From positions 68,193,121 through 68,257,120 of the forward strand of contig NC_030814.1 in the NCBI RefSeq assembly GCF_001704415.2: DNA of 64,000 nt, written 5' to 3'. Below the pieces are notes generated by a model. That model was not told the DNA's origin. It was given only the letters and a program-made list of their open reading frames with translations, and did not search any database. The position numbers and the translations under genes were made by a program. This DNA comes from Capra hircus. Lineage: Eukaryota > Chordata > Mammalia > Artiodactyla > Bovidae. This document shows, piece by piece, positions 33,056 through 43,866 of this stretch (the stretch's first letter is position 1; the number at the start of each line of letters is the position of its first letter).

Positions 33056-35349
33056 GCGTAGAAGTTAAATATGCAAGGTGATACTATACAACCTTGACGT
33101 ACTCCTTTCCCATTTGGAACTAGTCTGTTGTTCCATGTCTGGTTCTAACTGTTGCTTCTTGAGTTGCATACATATTTCTCAAAAGGCAGGTAAGGTAGTT
33201 TGGTATTCCCATCTCATGAAGAATTTTCCACAATTTGTTGTAATCCACACAGTCAAAGGCTTTGGCATAGTCAATAAAGCAGGAGTAGATGTTTTTCTGG
33301 AACTCTTGCTTTTTTGATGATACCGTGGATGTTGGCAATTTGATCTCTGGTTCCTCTGTCTTTTCTAAATCCAGCTTGAACATCTGGAAGTTCATGATTC
33401 ATGTACTGCTGAAGCCTGGCTTGAAGAATTTTGAGCATTACTTTGCTAGCATGTGAGATGAGTGCAGTTGTGCAGTAGTTTGAACATTCTTTGGCATTGC
33501 CTTTCTTTGGGATTGGAATACAAACTGACATTTTCCAGTCCTGTGACCACTGCTGGATTTTCCAAATTTTCTGGCATATTGAGTGAAGCATTTTTAACTC
33601 CATCATCTTTTAGGGTTTGTAATAGCTCTGTTTGAATTTCATCACCTCCATGAGCATTGTTCATAGTGATACTTCATAAGGCTCACTTGACTTTACATCC
33701 CAGAATGTCTGGCTCTAGGTGAGTGATCACACTATCATGGTTATTTGGGTCATGAAGATCTTTGTTTGTACAGTTCTTCTGTGTATTCTTGCCACCTCTT
33801 CTTAATATCTTCTGCTTCCTTTAGGTCCATACCATTTCTGTCCTTTATTGTCCTTTATTTCATGCCCATCTTTGCATGAAATGTTCCTTTGGTATCTCTG
33901 ATTTTCTTGAAGAGATCTCTAGTCTTTCCCATTCTATTGCTTTCCTCTATTTCTTTTCATTGATCACTGAGGAAGGTTTTCTTATCTCTCCTTGTTAATT
34001 TTTTGAACTCTGCATTCAGATCGGTATATATTTCCCGTTGTCCTTTGCTTTTCACTTATCTTCTTTTCTCAGCTATTTGTAAGGCCTCCTCAGACAACCA
34101 TTTTGCCTTGTTGCATTTCTTTTTCTTGGGGATGATTTTGATAACTGTCTCCTGCACAATGTTACAAACCTCCTTTCAGAGTTCTTCAGGCACTCTATCA
34201 GATCTAATCCCTTGAATCTATTTGTCACTTCCACTGTATAATTATAAGGGGTTTGATTTAGGTCATACCTGAATGGTATAGTGGTTTCCCCCCTTTTTTT
34301 TTCTTCAATTTCAGTCTGAATTTTGCAATAAGGAATTCATGATCTGAGCCATAGTCAGCCTCCAGTCTTGTTTTGGCTGACTGAATAGAGCTTCTCCAAC
34401 TTGGACTGGAAAGAATATAATCAATCTGATTTCAGTATTGAGCATCTGGTGATGTCCATGTGTAGAGACTTCTCTTGTGTTTTTGAAAGAAGGTGTTTGT
34501 TGTGACCAGTGCATTCTCTTGGCAAAACTCTGTTATACTTTGCCCTGCTTCATTTTTTACTCCAAGGCCAAACTTTCCCGTTACTCCAGGTATCTCTTGA
34601 CTTCCTACTTTTGCATCCCAGTACCCTATGATGGAAAAGATTTTTTTTTTTTGGTATTAGTTCTAGAAGGTCTTGTAGGTCATTATAGAACTGTTCAACT
34701 TCAACGTATTCAGCATTAGTGATTGGGGCATAGACTTGGATTACTGATATTGAATGGTTTGTTTTGGAAATAAACAGAGATCATTCTGTCATTTTTGAGA
34801 TTGCACCCAGGTACTGCACTTTGGACTCTTCTTTTGACTATGAGGGCTTTTCCATCTCTTCTAAGGGATTCTTGCCCACAGTTGTAGATATAATGATCAT
34901 CTGTATTAAATTCTCCCATTCTGGTCCATTTTAGTTCACTGATTCCTAAAATGTCAATGTTCACTCCTGCCATATCCTGTATGACCACTTCCAATTTACC
35001 TTGTTTCATGGACCTAACATTCCAGGTTCCTATGCAATACTGTTCTTACAGCACTGGACTTTACTTTCATACCAGTTGCTTCCACAACTAGGCATTGTTT
35101 CCACTTTGGTTCAGCCTCTTCATTCCTTCTGGAGCTATTTCCCTGATCTTCTCCAGTAACATATTGGACCCCTACTGACTTGGGGAGTTCATCTTTCAAT
35201 GTCATATCTTTTTGCCTTTTCATATCATTCATGGGGTTCTCAAGGCAAGAATGCTGAAGTGGTTTGCCATTCCCTTCTCCTGTGAACCATGTTTTGTCAG
35301 AATTGTCCACCATGATCCGTCCATCTTGGGTGGCCCTACACAGCATAGC

Positions 35350-36285
35350 TCATAGTTTTATTGGGTTAAGCAGGGCTGTGATCCATGTGATCAGTTTGGT
35401 TGATTTTCTGTGACTGTGGTTTTCATTCTGTCTGTCCTCTGATGGATAAGGATTAGAGGCTTGTGGAAGCCTCCTGATGGGAGGTACCTGCTGTGGGGCA
35501 ACTGAGTCTTCCTCTGATGGAGGGGTGGGTCATACTCAGTAAATCTTTACTTCAACTTTCTGCTGATGGGTGGGGCTTGTTCCCTCCCTGTAGTTTGACC
35601 TGAGAACAAACTATGGTAGGGGTCATAGCAATAATGGTAACCTCCTTCAAAAGGACTTATGCCAGCAGGCTGCAGCTCCCAGGACTGTTGTATTCAGTGC
35701 CCCTGAACCATTGGCAGGCCACTGTCGACCCACACCTCTGCTGAGGATTCCTGGACACTTACAGGCAAGTCTGGATCAGTCTCTTGTGGGGTCACAGCTC
35801 CTTTCTCCTGTGTCCTGGTGCACACAAGGTTTTGTTTGTGCCTTCCAAGCATGTGCTTCTACAGTCTTGTGGAATTTCTGTAATAAAATCCTGCTGGTCT
35901 TCAAATTCAAATTCTCTGGGGGTTCTCAGTGCTTTTGCTGGATCCCCAGGTTGGGAAAACTGTTATGGGCCCTAGAACTTTTGCAACAGTGCAAGAATAT
36001 CTTTGGTATAATTGTTCTCCAGTTTGTGGGTAATCTGCTTGGTGGCTGTATGGTGGGACTAATGGCAATCTCCTCTCAGAGGAGTTATGTCACATGTCAC
36101 ACCTCCCAGATCTGCTGTAGCCAGAGGCCCTGTCCCTGCAACAGGCCAGTGCTGATCCATGCTGTCTCAAGAGACATGCAAACACTCAAAGGCAGGTCTG
36201 GCTCAGTTTCTGTGGGGTCTCTGGGTCCTGGTGCACACAAGGTTTTATTTGAGTGCTTCGAGGATCTTTGGCAGGTATGAGGCTG
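35350..36285 (-). promoter_or_regulatory. BovB 5' non-coding region with repeated module
   Basis: The sequence upstream of the endonuclease contains two related modules (about 35640-35860 and 36040-36270). Each has ggcaggccactg/caggccagtgctg, caggcaagtctgg/ggcaggtctggctcag, tgtggggtc and ggtgcacacaaggtttt. This is probably the internal promoter/5' UTR of the element. The long + strand open frame across it (35711-36280) is an accident of this composition. Confidence 0.6.
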
Positions 36286-36425
36286 ATACACATATGCATA
36301 TATCAACTCTTTTTTTAAATTTATTTTTTTCCCATAGAGGCCATTACAGAGTATTGAGTAGGGTTCCTTGTCCTAAATGGCAGTTTATTATTATATGTCT
36401 ATTTTTTATATAATGGTGTGTATAT

Positions 36426-36650
36426 GGGTTTCCTTGGCAGCTCAGTGGTAAACAAATTGCCAGCAATTCAGGAACTGCAGGGGATGCTGGTTCAATCCCT
36501 GGGTCAGGGAAGATCCCCTGGAGAAGGGCATGGTGACCTGCTCCAGTATTCTTGCCTGGAGAATCCCTAGGCAGAGGAGCCTGGCAGGCTACAGTCAATA
36601 GGGTCACAAAGAGTCAGACACATCTGAAGTGACTTGGCATACATGCACGC
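36426..36650 (+). mobile_element. Bov-tA SINE
   Basis: tRNA head (gggtttccttggcagctcag) with a small internal insertion (gcaattcaggaactgcag) and a Bov-A body ending at acacatctgaagtgacttgg. Confidence 0.9.
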
Positions 36651-36962
36651 AGTGTGAGTATGTCAAACACAGTCTCCCAATTTATCCCTTCTCTCTTCAT
36701 CCCCTGGTAACAATTTGTCTGTTTTGTACATCTGTGACCCAGCTCTGTTTTGTAACTTAGTTAATTTGTACCCTTTTAAAATATTCCACATATAAGTGAT
36801 ATTATATGATATTTGTTTTTCTGTGTCTTAGTTCAATCACCATGAGAATCTCTAGGTCCATCCATGTTGCTGAAAATGGCATTATTTTGTTCTTTTAATA
36901 GTTGAATACTGTTTCATTGTACGTATATACTGCATCTTTATTTATCCATTCACCTGTTGATG
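36651..36962 (-). mobile_element. Old L1 3' UTR, antisense
   Basis: Classic old L1 3' UTR pattern in reverse (ccacatataagtgatatta, ctaggtccatccatgttg, tttatccattcacctgttg). It ends where a + strand L1 fragment begins. Confidence 0.75.
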
Positions 36963-36965
36963 GAC

Positions 36966-37235
36966 AAACCTACCTAAGGAGGCAAAAGATTGTATGCAGA
37001 AAACTATAAGATACTGATGAAAGAAACCAAAGACGACACAAACATAATGATAGATATACCATATTCTTGGATTGGAAGAATCACTATTGTGAAAATGACC
37101 ATACTACCCAAAACAAGTATGATTCCTATCAAATTACCAATGGTATTTTTTCATAGAATTAGAACAAAAGATTTTGTAATTTTTATAGAAACACAAATAC
37201 CCTGAAAAGCCAAAGCATTCTTGAGAAAGATAAAT
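36966..37235 (+). mobile_element. L1 ORF2 fragment, + strand
   Basis: Translates near 36990-37205 as ENYKILMKETKDDTN and SWIGRITIVKMTILPK, typical of the C-terminal third of L1 ORF2. Sits head-on against the antisense L1 3' UTR to its left, an inverted L1 arrangement. Confidence 0.8.
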
Positions 37236-37602
37236 GCAGCTGGCACATAAATGGTAGTGAATATATATTTTTAGAATGAGTGAATGAAAGATCAAATTCT
37301 TTAGTCCTTGAAGTTAGTCTCTACTTGAAAACCATGTTAGAAATCCACTCCATATTACACCCCCAAGAAGTTATTGCTGGTTTAGAAATTAACTGTTCAA
37401 AAATACCGTGAAACTCATTCTTTAAAAAAAAATGCAAAATTGATTATTTTTAATGATTCCAAACTGTGTAAGGACTTCCTAAATACAAAAATGTTAAAAT
37501 AAACCACACATTAAACTAAATAAAATATTCTGATGAGATAAAATATCACAATCAGAAATTTAGAAAAAAATAATGAACACTACTCACAAAGAGTTACTAT
37601 TC
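37236..37602. other. Spacer, nothing recognised
   Basis: AT-rich sequence without gene or clear repeat. Confidence 0.4.
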
Positions 37603-37680
37603 TTTTTTTTTAATTTATTTTTTATTTTTTCCTTTATTTTAATTTACAATACTGTATTGGTTTTGCCAATATAGTAACAC
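37603..37680 (-). mobile_element. Short L1 3' end
   Basis: T-rich tail followed by aatttacaatactgtattgg and ttttgccaatatagtaac: only ~75 bp of the L1 terminus, reversed. Confidence 0.75.
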
Positions 37681-37819
37681 TTTCATACTTTTAAAGAAAA
37701 ACTTTTAAAAATTAAATGTGCAAAAGATATAAACATGTTTCACATAAGCAGTAGTTAGATGGATAAACATATGAAAAGTTATGACCATATTAGTAATCAA
37801 GAAAGGCAGGTGTGGATAA

Positions 37820-38335
37820 AGGCAAATTAGCCAATATGGCATGGTCAGGCTCTCTTGCTCCATGTTCTGTAAACAATGACTGCATGGTTGTGTAAGAGCT
37901 GAGACTGCTTATAGCATTGTGCATGCATGTCACAAGGTACACACTTGCTCACAGTGTTGTCTGTGGTTATGTTGTGCTATGTTATGACTGCTGCTGCTTC
38001 AGCAAGGAGAGATGCTGTTTTATGGCTGCTGTGCCAGCCAGGAGAGAATAAGCGTGTCTGCCGTTCCTATGGTTCCTTGAGTCTTCTAGCCTCTTAGCTC
38101 ATGCCTTGTCTACCCTGGGTTCAGCGAACAGTGTGAATAGTGTGAACAGCAAGACAACTGGTGTCACAAACAAGATCAGCAATATAGCAGGTATTAATTA
38201 TATGCCTATCAAATTGACTGAGATGGAAAAGCACATACAACTTAATGTAGTTCAAGTGAAATTTGATATCATAGCACATTTGAAGACATTTCTGGAAAAG
38301 CAATTCTGTGTTGTGTATGAAGAAATGTGAAGTAT
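37820..38335 (+). mobile_element. Probable ERV LTR end and leader, relic
   Basis: Compositionally distinct block with an LTR-like 3' portion (agagaataagcgtgtctg, then gttccttgagtcttctag), followed about 100 bp later by a primer-binding-site-like stretch at about 38160-38178 (ggtgtcacaaacaagatc). The 74-residue open frame at 38106-38330 overlaps this leader and has no recognised protein similarity. If correct, this is a remnant of an endogenous retrovirus with its genes deleted. Boundaries are uncertain. Confidence 0.45.
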
Positions 38336-38337
38336 TT

Positions 38338-38484
38338 CCAGCCAGCTCCTCTGTCTATGGGATTCTCCAGGATAGAATACTAGAGAGGATTGCCATTCCC
38401 TTCTCCAGGGAATATTCCTGACCCAGGGATTGAACCTGGGTCTCCTGTACTACAGGCAGATTCTTTACCATTTGAACTACCAGA
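38338..38484 (-). mobile_element. Bov-tA SINE, antisense, split by an LTR
   Basis: Starts in the Bov-A body (ctcctctgtctatggg) and runs into the reversed tRNA head (gattctttaccatttgaac, taccag). The last bases of the head (cagggaagccc) reappear at 39827-39837, on the far side of the LTR, so the SINE was the target of that insertion. Confidence 0.9.
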
Positions 38485-39826
38485 TGAGAGAGTCATTTCT
38501 TAGGCAGGTTGGTAAGAAGTCTAGGGGTCCCCAAGGAGAGAGGGGCCTGGAATTCTCAAGGAGGAAGAAAGGACACTTTCTTTTTTTTCTCTTCATTCCT
38601 TAGGATTATGTATCCTGCCTGAGGACAGTCTCTGGATTAAACCTGGCTAATCATGTTATGGCAGAAAGTGAAGAGGAACTAAAAAGCCTCTTGATGAAAG
38701 TGAAAGAGGAGAGTGAAAAATTTGGCTTAAAACTCGACATTCAGAAAATGAAGATCATGGCACCTGGTCCCATCACTTCATGGCAAATAGATGGGGAAAC
38801 AGTGGAAACAGTGGCAGACTTTATTTTGGGGGGCTCCAAAATCACTGCAGATGGTGATTGCACACATGAAATTAAAAGATGCTTACTCCTTGAAGGGAAA
38901 GTTATGACCAACCTAGATAGCATATTCAAAAGCAGAGACACTGCTTTGCCAACAAAGGTCCACCTAGTCAAGGCTATGGTTTTTCCAGTGGTCATATATG
39001 GATGTGAGAGTTGGACTGTGAAGAAAGCTGAGTGCCGAAGAACTGATGCTTTTGAACTGCGGTGTTGGAGAAGACTCTTGAGAGTCCCTTGGACTGCAAG
39101 GAGATCCAACTAGTCCATTCTAAAGGAGATCAGTCCTGGGTGTTCTTTGGAAGGAATGATGTTAAAGCTGAAACTGCAGTACTTTGGCCACCTCATGTGA
39201 AGAGTTGACTCATTGGAAAAGACTCTGATGCTGGGAGGGATTGAGGGCAGGAGGAGAAGGGGACGACAGAGGATGAGATGGCTGGATGGCATCACTGTTT
39301 CGATGGACGTGAGTCTGAGTGAACTCTGGGAGTTGATGGACAGGGAGGCCTGGCGTGCTGCAATTCATGGGGTCACAAAGAGTCAGACACGACTGAGAGA
39401 CTGAACTGAACTGAACTGAATCAAGTTATTTTAAAATGTAAATTATGAGAGTAGGTTTACAAGGATTATATAACAATAATGTATCCTGCCTGAAGGCAGT
39501 CTCTGGACTAAACCTTCCAGCTAATTCTGTTATCTTAAAATGTAAATTATGGGTGTAGGTCTGGTGTGGTCTTTACAACCTCTAGACATTCTTTGGATTC
39601 ATTGGAGAGTATATAACTCCATTGCTACCACTAGCAAGGGGGTACTCTTTCTACCCCCTTCTGATGTCTATGTCAGAAGCTCTCTCTATCTCCTTTATAC
39701 TTTAATAAAACTTTATTACACAAAAGCTCTGAGCGATCAAGCCTCATCTCTGGCCCTGGATTGAATTTTTCTCCTTTGGAGGCCAAGAATCCTGGCATCT
39801 TTGCGTGATTCAGCAATAACTTTTCA
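38485..39826 (+). mobile_element. Solo LTR of an ERV, interrupted by BovB
   Basis: An LTR beginning TG (tgagagagtcatttcttagg) and ending CA (gcaataacttttca), with a TATA-like tatataa at about 39610 and AATAAA at 39704-39709, as expected for U3, R and U5. The U3 contains a tandem duplication: tgtatcctgcctga starts at 38609 and again at 39480, each followed by cagtctctgga and, further on, ttttaaaatgtaaattatg or its equivalent. A BovB has inserted in the first unit. No gag, pol or env sequence remains, so this is a recombined solo LTR. The ERVK/class II-like assignment is from memory of ruminant LTRs and is tentative. Confidence 0.78.
38660..39420 (+). mobile_element. BovB LINE 3' portion inside the LTR
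   Basis: 760 bp BovB 3' end beginning at AESEEELKSLLMKVKEESEKF and reading openly to 39113, then through DGI-type C-terminal text to actgaactgaactgaactga. Flanked by tcatgttat (38651-38659) and tcaagttat (39421-39429), a 9 bp target-site duplication with one mismatch. Confidence 0.95.
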
Positions 39827-39837
39827 CAGGGAAGCCC

Positions 39838-42267
39838 ACAAGTATTCTATACCCTCTGATAAATTATCTCAGGGGAAATTACATTCAGAGAATGTTTTAT
39901 ATATATTTTTATCATTTTTGTCACAGTGTAACTTGTAATTTAGAATGTGAATGAAACACAAGTATTCAATATTATGGGGAATTGTAATTAATGTATATTC
40001 ATTTGATAGAACCTTAACCTCATTATTTAATATCCAGTCCCATTTTACACACTTTGAAGTGAAGAAATTTACTTCAGGGGATTGGTTATGGGGATGTCCA
40101 TGGACTGGAGTGAAAGCTGGGGGGAAAGTGAAGGAAATGTCAAGTCTGCCAAACACTGGAGCCCCACACTCCCCACACTACTGAGCCGACTGAGATGCTG
40201 CATACCATGGTTACCGAGGGGACCCTTCCTTGCTGCAGCCCAGTCCTGCTTCCCACTAATAACACTGAAACTGCCTTTGAGATACTGGAACCTCCAGTTC
40301 CTGCATGTTTCTCAATAGCTTACAGCTGCTGCCAGAGATATTTATCAGAAACAAGAAAAAAGATGCAATTTCTTCCTTTTTTCTCACTATCTAGAGCCTC
40401 CCAGGGCTTGCACCATCAGAGTCTTCTGGGAAACCATGTGACAAAGTGGTGAGAATAAACCATTTTCAGGCTGAAACCCTGGAGGATGTGGGAGGCTCCA
40501 GCCCCCAAGTGTAGGCCTTTTAAACAGGAGTCACTCTCTAGACAAGGATGTCATGGACAAAAGATTGCATGGAAAAATAATCAACATAGTTTGAGGGCAC
40601 ACATATAGAAAAAGGTTCAGAAGAATTTGCCTGCAAGTTTCATGATGGTGGGGTTGCTTCTTGTTGCCTTGTTTATCCCAACTACCTGGTGTGTGATATA
40701 CAATTTGAAGATATTTGTAATCTCAAGGCAAAATAAAACTGTTAAAGCATGATGTTTGTCTGAGAGATTAGATTATGGCCCCTTTAAAATATTTTCTTTG
40801 TAATGGTTTCTGTTTTTTTTTTAATATATATTTTTCTATAAACAAGATGTTGACATTTCAATTTTTAAAAAATACGCTAAAATGCAATGCAACACAGATT
40901 GCAGCTGAGTAACAAAAGAAAGAACACAATCAGCAAAGCATTAATAATGAAGAGTGATCCAGATGAAGATGTAAAGGAGACCCTCTCAAATTTATCTCAA
41001 CTACATTACTGATTATTGGTACTCTTTTTGACATATCAATTAGACTATGAGTTTCAGGGTCTATATCTGTGAAAGATAAGGCAAACACCAATACTTCACA
41101 AAATATTCTTGAAGATTACATGGGGGTATATGTATACATGAAACACTTTTAATGTGAAAAGGCTAAGGCTTATATTAGATATATAAGCTAATATCTATTT
41201 CATAGATAATTTATTGATGATGGTAAAGATTTAAGATTATTGTTAATATTGGTTAAGAGTTCTGCTTTAATAATAAAAGTGGCTAAAAATGAGAAAAAAA
41301 TCAGAAATTGCAGTACAGATATTTGTTACTTTTAACTCTCTTGATTTCATTATTCTACAAAGACCCAGAGGGAATTTATCTCTAGAAGACCATGTTCCAC
41401 TCCCTTAATGGGCATAGTAAAACCAGTGATGATGTCACTCTCTTGTTTCTTTTTATATAGTTAATTGTGGCCACTTTCCATTAGTCCATCTAGATGAGGT
41501 TTTTGGCATCATCTGATTTTGGGGTCAATCAGATAGGAAGACAGGAAAAAAGAATCAAAAGGGTAACTAATATCATTTTTACTTGGGTTTCTGTCACATT
41601 CTGTTAATGTTTGAACTTATTTCTAATATTTTTCATTATCATCTGTTTCTCTGGAGAGAAGCAAATGTTTTTTTTTTCTTGAATCTTTCATATTACATTT
41701 ATTTACTGCAACATATTAGGATACAAGTTTTGATTTCCAGTTATATACAGACAAAAGAATACACACCCTCCTACATTATTGTAATTTCTTTTCTTGAGAC
41801 TGAAATTAATAGAAGAAAAGGGACTAATTTTACTTGGTATGGGTGTTATTTCTGTATGTTAGAACATTGAAATAAATGTCTCAATCATATCTGTTTCCTA
41901 GAGGAAATCTACAGTTGGTGGCTAATACCCAAATTGTACACTGTGGAGGGGACAGTGGGTTCTACAGTATTTATGCAGTATTACAGACTCTGTGTCCCAA
42001 CTCCTGAGCTGAGACACAAGTCTAGGCAGATGCCCCAAGAACCTGAATTATTTAATTTGTAAAAGGAGAAAATAAGATGAGTAAGTACTTCATAGGCTCT
42101 TGGGGACAAAAAGCACAGTAATGCAATAAAACAATTGCTTAGAAGCTGCCAGATTAATGTAAGATTTGTTACTACTCTACTACTACTGTTAATAATTACT
42201 AAGTTTAATAAGCACCGTTTTTGTTGATTTTGAGCTCAGGCAATTTGGTAGAGTAAAGTAAGAAAAA
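39838..42267. other. Intergenic DNA, nothing firm
   Basis: About 2.4 kb without a supported gene. A possible old MIR lies near 41060-41160. The block 40080-40520 is GC-richer with overlapping short open frames, but none has recognisable similarity. Otherwise AT-rich. Confidence 0.4.
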
Positions 42268-42300
42268 AATTGGCCTCCCTTTTGAATAGGGAGGCCAATT
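42268..42300. repeat. Perfect 13 bp hairpin
   Basis: aattggcctccct (42268-42280) and agggaggccaatt (42288-42300) are exact reverse complements separated by the 7-base loop tttgaat. There is no T-run after it and no flanking gene it would obviously serve. Confidence 0.9.
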
Positions 42301-43839
42301 GTGTTTTGTGGTACAAACAGAATTCCCTTATCTGTATGGTGTCCTAGGTATTCAGTGTCACTTGAACACAGTGACTTTCATTTACCAAAGAAATGAAAGT
42401 CCCACTTCCCACTTGCCCTCTACTCTCTTTTTATTTACTCAACAAATAGATCTGAGGTCTTCACTTGTACCAGCCACTGTACTGGTCCTTCATTCTGACC
42501 ACAAATAGACAGTCACAGGTGTAATTTTGTCTTAATTGTACAGTTTTAAAATTTTACACAGATGGAGCTCAGCATTCATCTGCCAGTGAAGGTAGAAATT
42601 GACAGAAATATATGTTAATGCAATTTGTGGCAAATTTGTTGTATATCTATATTAAATCACCAAATTCACTTTCAAAGTTGTCTGCAGCTTCATCACTCCA
42701 GAACATGGGGTTGTTAATAAGCTGAATATTGTAATTAGTCTTGGGATTATCACAAGAACATAAAATATATTTGAAGCTTGGAAATTCTACTTGAAATACT
42801 ACTGCATCATAAGCATTTCTAAACTCTTTCCAGAAAGTAGAGCCAATATTTCCTTTTGTTGATAAGGACTTATAAAACTTAACATTTAACATGTCAGAAA
42901 ATGAAAAGATCCAAAATGTAATCTGCCTGATAGAAATTTTAGGAAAAACTACGAATTCTCTTAAGAAAGTTCAGGTGTATTTTTTTCCTACTGTTCTTAA
43001 TAATTTATTTTGTATGTCTTTTAACATTCTAGTTTAAATCATATTTATGTAATATTTCTCCCTCATCGACTGATTATGACCTTAAGTGTAACCAAGTTTA
43101 ATTTTTTTTTTTTTGTCTTCAGCATTGAATGCACATATGTACTGTGAGCAGCAAGATAGGGGACAGAACATTACATGGAGTCAGAGACTTCTCAGTGTTT
43201 TTCAGTTTTTCTTTACGCATCTCTTTTTCCATGAAAACTTGATTGCTGTAGGCAATAAAGCAGATAATGCTTGCAAAACAATGAATGCCTTGTCTTGTAA
43301 ATGGCTGTGACCTTCTAAATGCTAGTTCTGTTCCCTGATATTTGAAACAAATGGTAGGAACTGTAAGGAGATGATGTTGCCGAAGCATGTACTAGATAAA
43401 ACAGAGATGGGATTCTCTATGAAACTCTGCTTACCCACAGTTAAAACTGGAAATATAATTTGTACTTGTTTATATTTATATACTCTTATTCGCTTAAATA
43501 TGTATTTATGTAGAGTTTGCATCAGGATATCTCATGACACTGAACTTTGGCAAACTTACTATTAGTAACTGATTAATTTAACCCACAATATATTCACTGA
43601 AAGACAAGTTTTGAATTCTTTCTCTTTCAAAGAATGTATTAATTGCAGGAATCTTACAATCCTCAAATCTACAACCCCATGACATCTCCTCTTATTAGCA
43701 CAACTGGATTGTATACATGGCTGTGCACGCAGGTGTGTATGCACACACAGACAAAAACACAAACACACATGCAGCAGAAGCTCAGTAAACATTAATATCA
43801 GGTGGTCATATTGCATGAGCAATCTATTAATTACAAAGC
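42301..43839. other. Upstream region of the second receptor, nothing firm
   Basis: AT-rich. A faint L2-like patch occurs near 42430-42500, and a CA-rich stretch at about 43735-43775. Possible untranslated exons of the receptor cannot be identified by eye. Confidence 0.4.
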
Positions 43840-43856
43840 TCTCCTTGCTTATCTAG
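43840..43856 (+). promoter_or_regulatory. Candidate splice acceptor before the second receptor
   Basis: tctccttgcttatctag ends in AG at 43855-43856, ten bases before the ATG. The position matches the acceptor seen in front of the first receptor and the usual olfactory receptor gene structure. Confidence 0.6.
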
Positions 43857-43866
43857 GTGAAACTTT

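Larger units (their letters stand above)
31863..36285 (-). mobile_element. Nearly full-length BovB LINE, antisense
   Basis: Longest BovB in the window. Reading the minus strand from 36285: a long GC-richer 5' region (about 36285-35350), then the apurinic-type endonuclease (MKQGKLEVV, NIDILGISELKWT, YYCGQ-type segment NCGQESLRRDG at 35009-34716, continuing in broken frames to about 34300), the linker, reverse transcriptase (DYAKAFDCVDYNKLW, AESEEELKSLL) and the 3' tail (actgaactgaactgaactg, reversed at 31863). Many stops and frameshifts make it inactive. A dimeric Bov-tA splits it at 32731-33055. Known: BovB is an RTE-clade LINE that mobilises the Bov-A and Bov-tA SINEs, whose 3' ends it shares. 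Confidence 0.94.

Noticed and set aside
35711..36280. 189-codon + strand open frame, cysteine-rich
   Set aside because: Lies antisense to the 5' non-coding region of the near-complete BovB. No protein family is recognised and the composition follows the repeated modules there.
38106..38330. 74-codon open frame next to the LTR nest
   Set aside because: Overlaps a probable ERV leader and has no recognisable gag or other domain. Too short to support as a gene.
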